DNA from: Xylocopa sonorina
Taxonomy: Eukaryota > Arthropoda > Insecta > Hymenoptera > Apidae
Direction: 5' to 3'
DNA length: 64,000 nucleotides
Assembly (NCBI RefSeq): GCF_050948175.1
Contig: NC_135208.1
Span: 3,348,001-3,412,000, forward strand
Part shown: positions 47,940-60,366 of the stretch, in pieces
Layout of the letters: each line of letters starts with the position of its first letter
Numbering within the stretch: the stretch's first letter is position 1
Notes under the pieces: model-generated
Told to the model about the DNA's origin: nothing
Seen by the model: only the letters and a program-made list of their open reading frames with translations
The model's database searches: none
Position numbers and translations under genes: made by a program

Positions 47940-50815
47940 GTTGTTTATAGGAGTTAGTTCATTGTTAGGTGTAATGCAATGGTTTTTAAGTGCACTGTAC
48001 AAGTATATCATATTTTTGTAGCGTTGTAAAGTGGAAAATGCAGTTTAATTAAGTAATCTATTGTAATTCTTTGATAGTTTATAGTTAATTGTACAGTGAA
48101 TGCGAAAACCATTGTTAAATGTAGATTAAGTGTAATTTATTGTATTTTTTAGTAGTATGCAATATTTAGTTTACAGTTAATTGTAATACAATCGCTTCTA
48201 CATACACTGTACAAGTATATTACGTTTCTATAGCATTGTGAAATGCAAAATGTAGTTTAAGTGTAATTTATTGTACTTTCTGGTAGCGTACAGTGTTTAA
48301 TTTATAATTAATTGTAATACAATTGTTTTCACATACGCTGTACAAGTATATCGTATGTTTCTATAGCATTGTAAAATGGAAAATGTAGTTTAATTGAAAT
48401 TTATTGTATTCCTTGTTAATTTATAGTTTCTAGTGCATAGTTATTTGTACAGTGAATGCGAAAACCATTGTAAAATGTAGTTCAATTGTAATTTATTGTA
48501 ATTTTTTGATAGTTTATAGTGTTTAGTTTATAGTTACTTGTACAGTGAATGCGAAAACCATTGTAAAATGTAGTTCAATTGTAATTTATTGTAATTTATT
48601 GTAATTTTTTGATAGTTTATAGTGTTTAGTTTATAGTTAATTATAACATAGTGTGTTATATATATTTGTGAGAGCATAGTGAATGCGAAAATCATGTATA
48701 TTTAAGTCTATTACGTTCAGACCATTGTAAAATTAATTTTTATATTGTACTAAGTGCTTTAAATGAGTGCTAAGAGTGTGTTACACTTGTGAGAGCGTAG
48801 TGAGTGCGAAAAACATTGTATTCTTTAAGTCTATCACGTTTATACCATTGTAAAACCACTTTAATTGTAACACATTGTATATTTTATTAATAACAATTAA
48901 TAAATGAATTATTTAAACGTAATCCAATGGTGTTATCACTGTATCCTAAGTCTAACAATCCTAGAACAGTCAGTTCCAATCCTTAGGCGAGATAAAACTC
49001 GCAAAAAACAGCCCTGAACCAAATTAAACTAGTTCTAAGTTCGACTTTTCGCTTCTGAAATCGAGGAATCTTGAAAAAATTACGTCACTGGGGGTAACGC
49101 GGGAATTCCAGGAATCCTCGATGACGTCATTTCCTGGAAATGGCACTTGGGATACCTCCTGTGACGTCATGTTCTCCTGATACTTCGCCAATTTCTCGAC
49201 CAACAATCTGAGAATTCGACTCTGATGACGTCACTGGAGACATCGACGATTCCAGGAATTCTCGATGACGTCATTTCCAAGAAATGGCACGTTCGGATAC
49301 CTCCTGTGACGTCATGTTCTCCTGATACATTGGCGATTTTTCGACCAAGAATCCGAAAAATCGACAAAGTATCAGGAGAACATGACGTCACAGGAGGTAT
49401 GCGAGCCACTTCCAGGAAAATGACGTCACTTCCAAGAATCGACGAAATTCCAGGAATTCTTGATGACGTCATTTCCTGGAAATGGCACGTTCGGATACCT
49501 CCTATGACGTCATGTTCTCCTGATACAAAGTCGATTTTTCAGATTCTTGGTCGAAAAATTGGCAAAGTATCAGGAGAACATGACGTCACAGGAGGTATCC
49601 GAAAACGCCACTTCTTGGAAATGACGTCATCGAGAATTCCTGGAATTTCCTCGATTCTTGGAAGTGACGTCATTTTCCTGGAAGTGGCACGCATACCTCC
49701 TCGCCACTTATGTTCTCCTGTTACAAAGTCGATTTTTCGGATTCTTGGTCGAAAAATTGGCAAAGTATCAGGAGAACATGACGTCATAGGAGGTATCCCA
49801 AAGTGCCACTTCTTGGAAATGACGTCATCGAGAATTCCTGGAATTGTCGTCATCTTCTGTGACGTCACTTTCTTCGATAAATTCGCAAGTTTTCGATCGA
49901 AAACCTTAAAATTGGACTTTGTATCAGGAGAACATAAGTTGTGAGGAGGTATTCGAAAGTGCCACTTCCAGGAAATGACGTCATAGCGAATTCCAAGAAT
50001 TTTGGAGATAGCCAGAAGTGATTTCATTTGTCAGTGCGCAAAGTTTCAGATAGTTTAATTGGGCGAAAGACTGTGTTTTACGAGTTTCTTTCTCGTCTAA
50101 GGATTGGGATTGGTCTTTCTAGGAGTGTTAAAGTTAGGATACAGTGATAACACCATTGGATTACGTTTAAATAATTCATTTATTCAGTGTAATTCATAAA
50201 ATGTACAATATTTTGCAAGTAAAGTGGTTTTACAATGGTTTGAACGTGATGGACTTAGAAAATACAGTGTTTTTCGCACTCACTATGCTCTCACAAGTAT
50301 AACACACTCTTGGCACACCATTAAAACACTTAGTATAATTATATAAATTAATTTTACAATGGTTTGAACGTGATAGACTTAAGAAATACTTGATTTTCGC
50401 ACTCACTGTGCTCACACAAGCATAACGCACTATTAAAACACATAATACTACATAAAACTGAATTTTACAAATGGTCTGAGCATGATAGACTTAAAAAATA
50501 CATTAATTTTCGCACTCACTATGCTCACAAAATATATAAGACACTACTAACACACTATTAAAACGCATAGTATAATATAACAATGAATTTTACAATAGTC
50601 TGAACGCGATAAACTTAAAAAATAAAATAAATTTCGCACTCACTATGCTCACACAAGCATAACACACTCTATAGCACTCTTTTAAACCACATGGTACAAT
50701 ATAAAAATGAATTTTACAATGTTCTGAACGCGATAAACTCAAGAAATAAAATAATTTTCACATCCTCTATGCTCGCACACCATTAAAAGTCACAGTACAA
50801 TACGTAAAAGTGAAT
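47940..50815. mobile_element. Large palindromic repeat structure (fold-back-like)
   Basis: Two opposed arms flank a repetitive centre. The inner arms match best: left 48920-49041 and right 50040-50165 both read, in the hairpin sense, GGTGTTATCACTGTATCCTA, then CCAATCCTTAG.CGAGA, AACTCG and AATTAAACTA. Outer arms are arrays of a unit with GAGCATAGTGAGTGCGAAAA, TTTAAGTCTATCACGTT and CAGACCATTGTAAAATT. The right arm has about five units (50200-50815). The left has clear units at 48640-48900 and degenerate ones from about 47940. No transposase or other protein frame is credible. Classification as a fold-back element is inference. Confidence 0.7.
49079..49987. repeat. TGACGTCA array at the centre of the palindrome
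   Basis: About 900 bp containing 16 perfect TGACGTCA octamers, set in two alternating contexts: ATTCCAGGAATTCTCGA before one and GTATCAGGAGAACA beside the other, each also present in reverse. TGACGTCA is the consensus cAMP-response element bound by CREB/ATF-type bZIP factors. Because the units occur in both orientations, long repetitive open frames appear on both strands (about 49225-49944 plus and 49539-50027 minus). I do not call these genes. Confidence 0.9.
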
Positions 50816-51189
50816 TGAAAATCGAAGATTGGTCCCAGAAGACGCTCTGTTCGACGTCCACGCTAAGTTCTCCAGCATGGCGGAGGCAAGACGAGCACCA
50901 AATTGAAACCAGAGGAACAGGAAGAGGGCTGGCGTCGTCTGCTGGATCGCTCTCTTCAATTTTCCTCAGTTCTCGCGTGTCCTCTTGGATGGACTTGATG
51001 GTTTCCTGTTTCCATCAGCGACTGCGTATTTCCGCGCGTTGGATTCACCTGTGGGAATCGGTTTCTTCGCCAACTGGAACTGACGCGAGTCCATCTTCCG
51101 TTCCTCGAGAGCGTCTCAACCCTTGGCGATTGGTCCTCTTTCAGACTTTATCCATAGAGACTGTTGCAAAGATGTTTTCGTCGAAATCT

Positions 51190-52040
51190 TCTAAAAAAAA
51201 AAGTTACACGATATAATAAATTCAAATGATCATCCACAAAGGAAGAAGATCTTTCATCAAAATGCAAAAGGGTTAACAATCTCTCGTCCTGATCGTCCAT
51301 CATCCCACATCTTCCAGCAATACAAAATTGACATCAAAACCTTGTAAAAAAAAAAGTTACGATACAATAACTCCAATAATCACTCACAAAAGAGACATCG
51401 AAGCATCAGAGGGTTAAAAATCTCTCATTTTGGTTCTCCATCATCCCACATCTCCCAGCAATACAAAATTGACATCAAAACCTTGTAAAATAAAAAGTTA
51501 CGATACAATAACTCCAATAATCACTCACAAAAGAGATATCGAAGCACCAAAGGGTTAAAAATCTCTCATCTTGGTTCTCCACCATCCCACATCTCTCAGC
51601 AATGCAAAATATATATGAAAACCTTCCAAAAAAAAAAAAGAAAGGGAGTTACGATACAAAAAGGAGCCATCAAAGCACCAATGGATCGAAATCTCTCATT
51701 TTAATAAGAACGACGGTCCATCATCATCCCTCTCGAAGGTCACAAAGTAAAATTTCCATTTCAATAGAAAACCATATCAAAACCTAATAAAAACAAGCAG
51801 TCACAACAGAATAAATTCAACTGATCATCTACAAAAGAAAAAAACCTCTCATGCAAGCACCAAAGGGTTAAAAATTTCTCATCTTGGTTCTCCATCATCC
51901 CACATCTCTCAGCAATACAAAATATATATGAAAACCTTCTAAAAAAAAAAAAAAGAAAGGGAGTTACGATACAAAAAGGAGCCATCAAAGCACCAAAGGA
52001 TCGAAATCTCTCATTCTAAGAAGAACGACGGATCCACCAT
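51190..52040. repeat. Tandem repeat, about 130-150 bp unit, five to six copies
   Basis: Units share a poly-A tract followed by GTTACGATACAATAACTCCA, CACAAAAGAG, GGGTTAAAAATCTCTCAT, GGTTCTCCATCATCCCACAT and CAGCAATACAAAAT. A later subfamily has ATATATATGAAAACCTT. Confidence 0.88.
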
Positions 52041-52660
52041 CCCTCTCGAAGGTCACAAAGTATTCCTCCAGCGACAATTTGAAAGCTCGCCTGGAGAGTT
52101 GGAGACTCGGAGTCCCTCTGGAGCCTCTGTTTCTCCTCTCTCTCCGCGTTTACGCTATTCTGATCGAGGGCTGGCTCAGCGCCAGCCGCCTAAAACTGGC
52201 CTGGTAAACCTCCGCCAGCGTAGAACAGGAAAATAGAGGTGTGCAGAGCGATCAAGGCCATAGACAGAAAGCCCCGTTCGCCGTCGAAAAGTGCAAATTG
52301 CGCGCTAGACCCGGCCGTGGACGTCAATCGTTCCTGTTCGAGTAATTTCTGCCTCTTCTCGTTTATCCTCTATTCTTAGAGCCGACTCGAGTGGACGCGA
52401 CGAGGAAAACTTCGCGCTGATTTATGAGCCACGACGACACCAGCGCTGAAAAATAACCGAGCTGTTTTCATTTTCTGCTTGAGAAACTGCATTATTCGAA
52501 TTTGTACAAACATTTTTGCGAATTTCTTTCGCCATTTTTAGCTGGATCTCTTTTTATGGTCTTCCTTGTAGCTTGCATTAAATGAAAAGTTGGACACTGG
52601 CTTATTAAAATTGAAATCAATGTTTTTGTATCTCTCTTTTACCATTTTAGCTGGAATTAA
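52041..52660. other. GC-rich intergenic island, no gene seen
   Basis: 52060-52460 is GC-rich unique sequence with no acceptable frame. The rest is AT-rich. Confidence 0.3.
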
Positions 52661-52669
52661 TTTATGATT

Positions 52670-52980
52670 CGGTAAAGAAAGTTAGTTACGACTGAAAGTG
52701 GATTTTTGAATTATAATTCATCCAGAAAAAAAATTATTAACTTGAGAATCTCTGGAATTCTTCCTTTGAGAAATAAAAGTGATTATTGAATTATAATTTG
52801 AATTATAATTCATTCAGAAAAAAAATATTTAACTTGAGAATCTCTCAAACTCTTCCTCTGATAAATAAAAATGATTATTGAATTATAATTCAATCAGGAA
52901 AAATTTAATTAACTTGAGAATCTCTCAAATCTTTCCTCTGATAAATAAAAATGATTTTCGAATTATAATTAAAATTGAAG
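52670..52980. repeat. Tandem repeat, about 100 bp unit, three copies
   Basis: Units share GAATTATAATTCA, CAGAAAAAAA, TTAACTTGAGAATCTCT and CTTCCTCTGATAAATAAAAA. Confidence 0.85.
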
Positions 52981-53849
52981 AAGAAAGGATGTCAAAATAT
53001 ATATAAAATAATTTTCTGAAGACCATAAGTAATGTATCTGCAGATAAATTTCAAGAGAAATTAAAGAACAAAATGTTATCCATAAATTACAATAAAATGG
53101 GTTGAATAATATTTTATGAATTCATTTTTCAGAGCAAGAATTCGAAAGATTGTCCAGTCAATTATTATTATTTTTCATTTGCAAGCAATTGAGAATGGTT
53201 ATTTAATATCGACGAGTAAATGCCTCGAACATACGCAAAGATAGATAAACTTCTATTTTTATAGTAATTACCAAGGCTTATGTATCGACTTTAGCAAGCA
53301 TTAATGTATTCGTATGCAAAATTTCAGCTAAGAGAAACAAGAAAATGAAAAGCAAATTTTCTTTCTTAGAAAAATCCAATTGTTTATAATTTTTCAAATT
53401 ACCAAAGGTTCTTAATAAATTGTTCTACTCTTTTTTTTTTAAATTCTACACAAAAATAATTATCTTGATCCACCACGTTTGCACAGAAAAATGGCTGACA
53501 AAGTGCAGCGTTAGATCAGTTTGACAAATTTCCACCAAAAAGTCAGCATCCAGTGTTTGCTTCTCATCTGCAGATAAAAATCGTCTGTGCAGCTGTCTAA
53601 GCACTGTCTAGCACGAAATCAAATTGCAAGGTGGTCAGATTGCGTGAAAAATACGCGGGCCTGGTTTCCTACAAAAATTCATAGAACGTGACTCCAGGCG
53701 GAACTTCTCTCGTCGCGTCTCGGCTAGATAAGAAACGCATCTCGTTCTCAGCTTACCAGCATCGAACGAGACCATCTATCTCTCGAATAATTGGCGAAAA
53801 TTTTCTCTTCATTTTTTGGTGATCGCGTTTTAATGGGCGTCGAACGTTC

Positions 53850-54900
53850 TCCAAGTTGCTGCGTTCGCCAAGCTCAGTGGAGAACGGATATTGGTCGATT
53901 TATGCTTCTGGAAGGAAGTTGTTCACGTGTGATGGATGCACGAGAGTTCTGGGACTTTGACAGATCACGAATTTGATGAGGAGAAATTTCTGGGATTTTT
54001 TAGAATTGGATTTTTGGCATTTTTTCAGTGGAGAACAGATATTGGACGATTTAAGCTTCTGAGAAGAAGTTGGTGATGTATGATGGACGCAGGAGAGTTC
54101 CAGAACTTTGACAGATAACGAATATCGCGAAAAGAAATTTTTGAGATTTTTCAGATTAGAAATTTATGGTATTTTGGCAATTTTATTCAGTGGAGAACCG
54201 ATTTTGGACGTTTAAAGCTTCTGAGAAGTCGTTGCAGATGCGTGATGGATTCACAAAGGCTTGAGAACTTTGACAGATCATAAATTTCACAAAAAGGAAT
54301 TTTGGGTATTTTTTAGATTAGAAATTTATGGAATTTTTGCAATCTCTTCACTGGAGAACTAATCTTGGATGCTTGAAACTTCTGAGAAGACATTGCTGAC
54401 GCGTCATAGATCCTCGAGAGCTCGAGAACTCTGATTGATGATGAATCTTACAAGAATGTAGTTGTGGAAACTTCGCAGAAGGAAATCTTTGCAATTTTGC
54501 AGAGTGAGAGCTTTGAAATTTCGCAGAAGGAAGCTTCTAATCTTTGCAGATGGAAATCATTGCAATTTCAGAGAATAAAAGCTTTGAAATTTCGCAGAAT
54601 GAAACTTTTAAGCTTCGAAAATTGAAATCTCTGCAATTTCACAGAAAGAAACCTTTGAAATTTTGCAGAAGGGTATTTTTAAACTTTGCAGATGGAAATC
54701 TTTGAAATTTTAAAGAATAAGAACTTTGAAACTTTGCAGAATGAAACTCTTAAGCTTTGAAAATTGAAATCTCTGAAATTTCACAGAAAGAAACCTTCGA
54801 AATTTTGCAAAATGAAGCTTTCAAACTTCGCAAATCCAAATCTTTGCAATTTCACAGAAACAAATCTTCGCAATTTTTCAAGAATGAGATTTCAGAGTTT
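53850..54900. repeat. Two tandem repeat families, about 165 bp and 80 bp units
   Basis: 53850-54440: four units of about 165 bp with CAGTGGAGAACCGATTTTGG, CTTCTGAGAAGAAGTT, GAGAACTTTGACAGATCA and TTAGAAATTTATGG. 54460-54900: about five units of 75-85 bp with TTTGCAATTTCACAGAAAGA, AACCTTTGAAATTTTGCAGA and AATGAAACT. The 165-bp family returns 2 kb downstream at 56570. Confidence 0.88.
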
Positions 54901-54939
54901 CTGTTATCTTTCATCCACAATCAACGCTCTTCGATTGAG

Positions 54940-56560
54940 ATCTAACGCGTAGACGAAGAAGAGGATCGAAGTCGACAGCATTTCGATCGCACCAGACGCC
55001 TCCAGCGTCAGCGTCGTTTGGTAACCTTTTGGTTAAACGAGCTGGTGAAAGTCTCGACAGGCTGGTTGATGATTCAATGGCGACACTGACTCGCGTAGTC
55101 CTCAATGAGCCAAGCGATAAGCCGCTCGATTGTTTACGCGCGCAGAATTTTATCGCGCCGCGAGTGTGTGCTCGAAAAAAATATTCTGTCCGCATTATCT
55201 GCGAAACTACTAATTCTCTATCTCGATAAGTAAGATTATTATTGGCCTTATCACTTCTGTTTCATCGGCCTACTCGCTTTGTTCGACTTTAAATCGCTCT
55301 CACTATCGAGATCTCTGATTAAACTAATCGCAGAAATTGTTATTTATAATTTTCTGATTAAACAAAGAAGTGTATGAACCGAGAATTAAGCGCGATGTGT
55401 TAATTTCGCGAAAAATTTGGCTGCGTTTAATTATCAGCGAGCTCTGAAGATTACCGCGATTGTTCGTTTAAAAATGATAATTTTTTCTTTTTATTCTAAT
55501 CGCAAAAGGAATCTTGAAGGTGAACCATCGACGATGACTATTTGCTCGCAGTTATCAGACCTTTTATGTAAAGGCTCGTTGCGTAATTCCTTTGTTTTTT
55601 TTTTTTATCCACAGTTCAGTTCTTTAAGTTTCAGTCTTTAAATTTAAGTTCGCAGAAATTAATTCGAAGAACGAAAATCGATCGCGATTTACCTCGAAAG
55701 TTGACGGAAATCGCTTCGAGGCTCGCGTTCCAAGCGATTCGATTAATGAGAACGAGTGCAGCGACTTGAAATTACATTTCCACTCGGTTACGCAACTGAT
55801 AAAACACTTTCAAATTGTTTAAATTCGCGCATGCAATTCGACTAATCCAGTGCTTTAGATATCGCGATCGTAATTAAACAGATTCTCTCGAGTGTGACAA
55901 AACGAAGAGCAAAAAAAGAATTCACTTTTGCAGAATCCTTCGATTCGAGGACACAGAGACCACTAAAACACGAGCCTTTCCTCAACCTTCGATGCACAGC
56001 TGCAACTGCAGCTCGTTAGAAGCGGCTGTGCAAACAGCTAAACGCTTGCAATTTCCAAGAAATGCATAATATTTGTTACGTGCGTCGATAATTACTTGAG
56101 ACGAGATTGAGAAACGAAAAAAATTGGTAGCTTCAAGATGACTTTGTTGGTCGTTGTTCTTTAATGCTTGGAGGACCTTGCGAGCCCACTTCCGGTTGCT
56201 TTGTGTCTCTCTAATTGATGTAATTTGAGAATTGCGAATTTGAGAGGCTGAAGATGATCAAATTTCTGCTAAAATGTGTGAATTTTCTCTTTGCAAAGAT
56301 TTTACTAAAAATTGTGGAGCAAAGTCGACGTTTGAGAGGCAAAAGAATACCAAATCCCTTTTAAAATGTGTGAACATTATTTTACAATAGTTTTACCTAA
56401 AAATAGTGGACCAAAGTCGACGTTCAAATTCAAGTTAAAATTCTAAGCAATGCGAATTTAATTAGACAGAGAATTTGTCAAGTAATTATCCTTCTAATCC
56501 ACGAAAAGCATCTCATAATTCATGGAGAATCATCAGACAAGTTTCATCGGGGAATTTTAC
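54940..56560. other. Intergenic, no gene seen
   Basis: 54940-55240 is GC-rich with open frames on both strands. The remainder is mixed AT-rich sequence. No splice-consistent coding chain was found. Confidence 0.35.
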
Positions 56561-56569
56561 GCAAAAAGA

Positions 56570-57045
56570 AATTTTTGAGATATTTTTAAATTAGAAATTT
56601 ATGGAATTTTTGCAATGTCTTCACTGGAGAACCGATATTGGTCGCTTGAAGTTTCTAAGAAGAAGTTCTTGATGTACGATGGATGCACGAGAGTTTGAGA
56701 ACTTTGACAGATCATGAATTTCGCGAAAAGAAATTTTGGGGATTTTTTGGTATGGAATTTTTGTAATTTCTTCACTGGAGAACCGATTTTGGTCGTTTTA
56801 AGCTTCTGAGAAGAAGTTTCTGATGCGCGATGGACTCACAAGAGTTTGAGAACTTTGACAGATCATAAATTTGGTAAATATAAATTTTTAAGATTTTTTT
56901 AGAATGGTATTTTTGCGATTTCTTCACTGGAGAACCGATTTTGGACGTTTTAAGCTTCAGAGAAGAAGTTTCTGGTGCGCGATGGACTCACAAGAGTTTG
57001 AGAACTTTGACAGCTCGTGAATTTGATGAATTTTTGCAATTTCGC
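56570..57045. repeat. Second block of the 165-bp repeat family
   Basis: Three units with TTCACTGGAGAACCGATTTT, GGTCGTTTTAAGCTTCTGAG, GCGATGGACTCACAAGAGTT and TGAGAACTTTGACAGATCAT. Clearly related to 53850-54440 in the same orientation. The two inner units are the most alike. Confidence 0.88.
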
Positions 57046-57694
57046 TTTAAGCTTCTAATTAACTCCCCTTCGAACTCTCCTCCGTCGCCTCGATGGATCT
57101 CGACTCGCGTCTTTCGCGAGTGGCGTCCACGGTCGATCTCGACGCAGCGAATCCCTGTCCATCACGTGGAACTGGGTCAATTGCGAGATCTTGTACCCCA
57201 AGTTCATTATCGTACTCCCCCAGCGCTCCAATCATTCGAGCTGCGTCGGACAGTCACGATTTCCATCGCAGCGAGTGGCTTTTTATCAACGTCGCGCGGT
57301 TTTTTCCCGTTATCGAGCTCGATAACAGTTTGAGAATGAGCGTTGCCAGCGTCGCGTGGCGTCTACGCGCTCAGAAGAAAGCCCTCGCCAGTTCTCGAAC
57401 GCTGTACCGCGGTTATCTCGCACGTAAACCAACTGTCAATCGAGGACAGTCGCTCTGTCACCAACTTTCGTGCAAAACCATCGTCGTTCCTCGTCGCGAT
57501 CAACGCGTCGCCTCAGTGTCGAGCTGTCTTCCACTGGCAGAGCACGTCGATGGTGCACCTGCGATTAAAACCCTCGATCGCCTCTGATATCTCGTTCGTT
57601 GCAGCCTGAACGAACCGTTCCAGGTATCCTCGAGGACTCTGGCTAATCAGCCAGCAAGGTTCACTGGTTTCCGTCGTCGAGCAACGAGCTGAAC

Positions 57695-59957
57695 ATGCTG
57701 GAGACTGCCGCTCAGACCAGCGAGTCGAGAGGCTTCCTCGCGGACCATGGCAGGCCTCTAAACTTCTGTCTGATGTTCCTCGTCAACGCTGCGGTAGTCA
57801 TCTACTTCGTCTACGCGACTGTGCATTGGTACAACAGTGGTGAGCGACGAGAAGACCGCCAGAATGAAGAGCTTCTTCCTATCGCTGTGACCATTTTCAG
57901 GTAACGAGCAGTACAATTGGTGCAACGGCTATGGCTTGCTAATCCTGCTGGTGGCCTTCGTCTACGGCGGTATTCTCTGCCATTTGCTGTCGAAAAGTGC
58001 CCCTGGCAAGGCATGTGCGACGTGCTGGACGAGCATCAGCGATTCAGCGAAGAGCGTCAGGGAGACGAAGTAAACGCGATCGTATTTTGGTGGCTCGCGA
58101 GTGAGACTGATAAGCAACGTTTTCTTTGTAGATACGGATTTGTAGTCTACATTCTCATGGTGGTCGCCATTGTCGTGTTTCTCGTTATCGACACGGCTAA
58201 TTCGAGGGAGAGACTGCAAAGTGGAGTTGGAGTTGTCGTTTTGTTCGCTATTGGGTGGCTGTTTTCGAAGCACCCCACTCGCGTGAGTATCTGTAATTTA
58301 CTGTAGATTAATTAAAAAGAATAGTGGACAACGACTGAGAGGAAAAATGTTGTTCAGGTGAACTGGGGACCAGTGATGTCAGGATTGATCCTGCAGTTCC
58401 TCTTTGGCATTCTGACTCTTCGTTGGTCGGTTGGTCGAGCGATCCTCCAGTGCGTCGCAGACAAAGCGGAGGCGTTCTTGAACTGCGCGAAAAGCGGCGC
58501 GAGCTTCGTGTTTGGCAATCAGCTGGTCGACGACGGTGTCTTCGCGTTTTCCGTCGGTGGATCCGCCATTAAAAATCGATACGCCACGCTGGACGTTCTC
58601 TGACCAATCCTCTCGATTTCCAGGCGCTGCCAGTGATCTTCTACTTCAGCTTCATCATCCAGATCCTGTACTACCTTGGGGTGATGCAGTGGGTGATTCT
58701 GAACATGGGCAGAGTCCTGCAGGCCCTGATGGGGACCACCATCTGCGAATCTGTGATCTGCGCTGCTAACGTGTTCGTTGGGATGGTAAGAGGGTACGCT
58801 GCGTCCTATAAAAACGCGTGGACGTCCTCGAGAGGCTCTCTTCTGATCGCTGATTCATTTTCAGTCAGAATCTCCGTTGATAGTCAAGCCGTATCTGAAC
58901 AAACTGACTTCTTCTGAGCTGCACACGGTGATGGCTTCAGGTTTCGCTACAGTTTCAGGTAAAGAGGCGTTGTTTAAAAGGTTTCACTCGTTTTAAGTGG
59001 ATCTTAACTCCAGATTGAATTCAGGAACCGTAATGGCGGCGTATATTAAGTTTGGTGCGGATCCAGCTCACTTGATAACTGCCACCTTGATGGCAGCACC
59101 TGCAGCGCTGTCGTACACCAAGTTGTTCTTCCCAGAGACAGAGAAAGTGGTCGTTTTGCCGGAGAACATCAAGCTAACCAAATCGTACGTCTCTGATACT
59201 CCTAATTAGTCTGTTTATTGTGAGAAATTGGTTTCAGAGAGGACTCGAGCTTGATGGACGCCGCCAGCAAAGGCGCCACTGCAGGAATCCCTTTGGTGTT
59301 GGGTATAGTCGCGAACATAGTCGCTTTCGTCGCGTTTGTCACGCTGATCAATGGTCTGCTCTCTTGGATAGGCATGCTGGTCGGTAACGACGAGCTGAGT
59401 TTCGAGGTGAGACAGAAAACTTCGCTTAAAAGTAGCAATCTTTCGCTGAAACCGCTGTGGACGCTTTCAGTTCATCCTGTCGAGGATATTCATGCCTCTC
59501 AGCTGGATCATAGGGGTGCCTTGGGACCAATGCGAAGACGTGGGCACTCTGATCGGTCTGAAGACCGCTGTGAACGAGTTCGTCGCTTATGAGAGGCTGG
59601 GAGAGTTCAAGAAGCAGGGTCGCATTTTTGGCAGAACAGAGGCCATCGTCACGTTCGCCATCTGTGGATTCGCGAACCCTGGCGCGATGGGCATCACTTT
59701 GAGCATGCTGAGTTCACTGGCGCCTGATAAGAAAGAGATCATAAGCGCTGCTATCTTCAGAGCCTTCGTCGCTGGCAGTGCCGTCACCTTCCTCACAGCC
59801 AGCACTGCTGGTAAGCATATTGTCCTCGAGCACGATCTTTGAGCCTCGAGCTGCTTTACTGACAGAGTCGACGCTCGTTTCAGGGATGCTGATACCAGAT
59901 GACTATTACCATTCACCAACAAGTCGACCACCAGCGTTGAACGCAACCGTCTGGTGA
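57695..59957 (+). CDS. Concentrative nucleoside transporter (SLC28/CNT family)
   Basis: Cation-coupled uptake of nucleosides across the plasma membrane. Ten in-phase exons: 57695-57839, 57901-58069, 58132-58282, 58358-58552, 58624-58785, 58865-58958, 59025-59184, 59238-59406, 59471-59810, 59884-59957 (TGA), 552 aa. Introns are only 61-80 bp. Hydrophobic helices begin at about residue 26. Family hallmarks seen: LPVIFYFS, YYLGVMQW, ESVICAANVFVGMSESPL, ELHTVMASGFATVSGTVMAA, DPAHLITATLMAAPAALSY, LFFPETE, and the CNT signature GLKTAVNEFVAYERL, then GFANPGAMGITLSMLSSLAP. The short N-terminus may be extended by an upstream exon, as an acceptor-like TTCGTTGCAG at 57593-57602 lies in the 5' region. 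The donor after 58552 (GTCGGT) is weak. Ends about 410 bp from the convergent CPTP gene. Confidence 0.95.
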
Positions 59958-60366
59958 TTGATCTTGTAAAACCAACTCGTGTAAATAATTTAGGTTGAAT
60001 AAGAAAGACTATATTTTTCCTCGCTAAATTTCCACTGGTATCGTACAATACTTTTTTTTTTGGTAAGAAAAAGATCGAGGGTCGAAGGAATGATCTCGAA
60101 ACTAGAGCGAGACTCGCTACGCTTGTGGCGTGTGCGCCTTTGTACGTCTTTGGTGGATGATAAATACGAGCGTGTATGGTAAACAAGTAAATAGATGTCA
60201 CAAGAACATCGATTACAGATCGGGATTCGAACGCATGGAATCGTCTCGTGTATCACATATCTCGAACGCGGAATGTTTCTTTTTTTTTTTTTTTTCTCTC
60301 TTAATCGCGCGCCTTCCCTCTTCGAGCAGCAAGCTAGGTGCGAAGTATTTGGTCCTAAACGCGTTT
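59958..60366. other. Shared 3' region between two convergent genes
   Basis: Holds the 3' UTRs of the transporter (+) and CPTP (-). A GAATAA near 59996 is a weak signal for the plus gene. A T-tract at 60280-60295 is an A-tract for the minus gene. Confidence 0.5.

Noticed and set aside
49079..49987. CRISPR-like array
   Set aside because: Units are palindromic, variable in spacing and in both orientations, in a eukaryotic genome with no cas genes.
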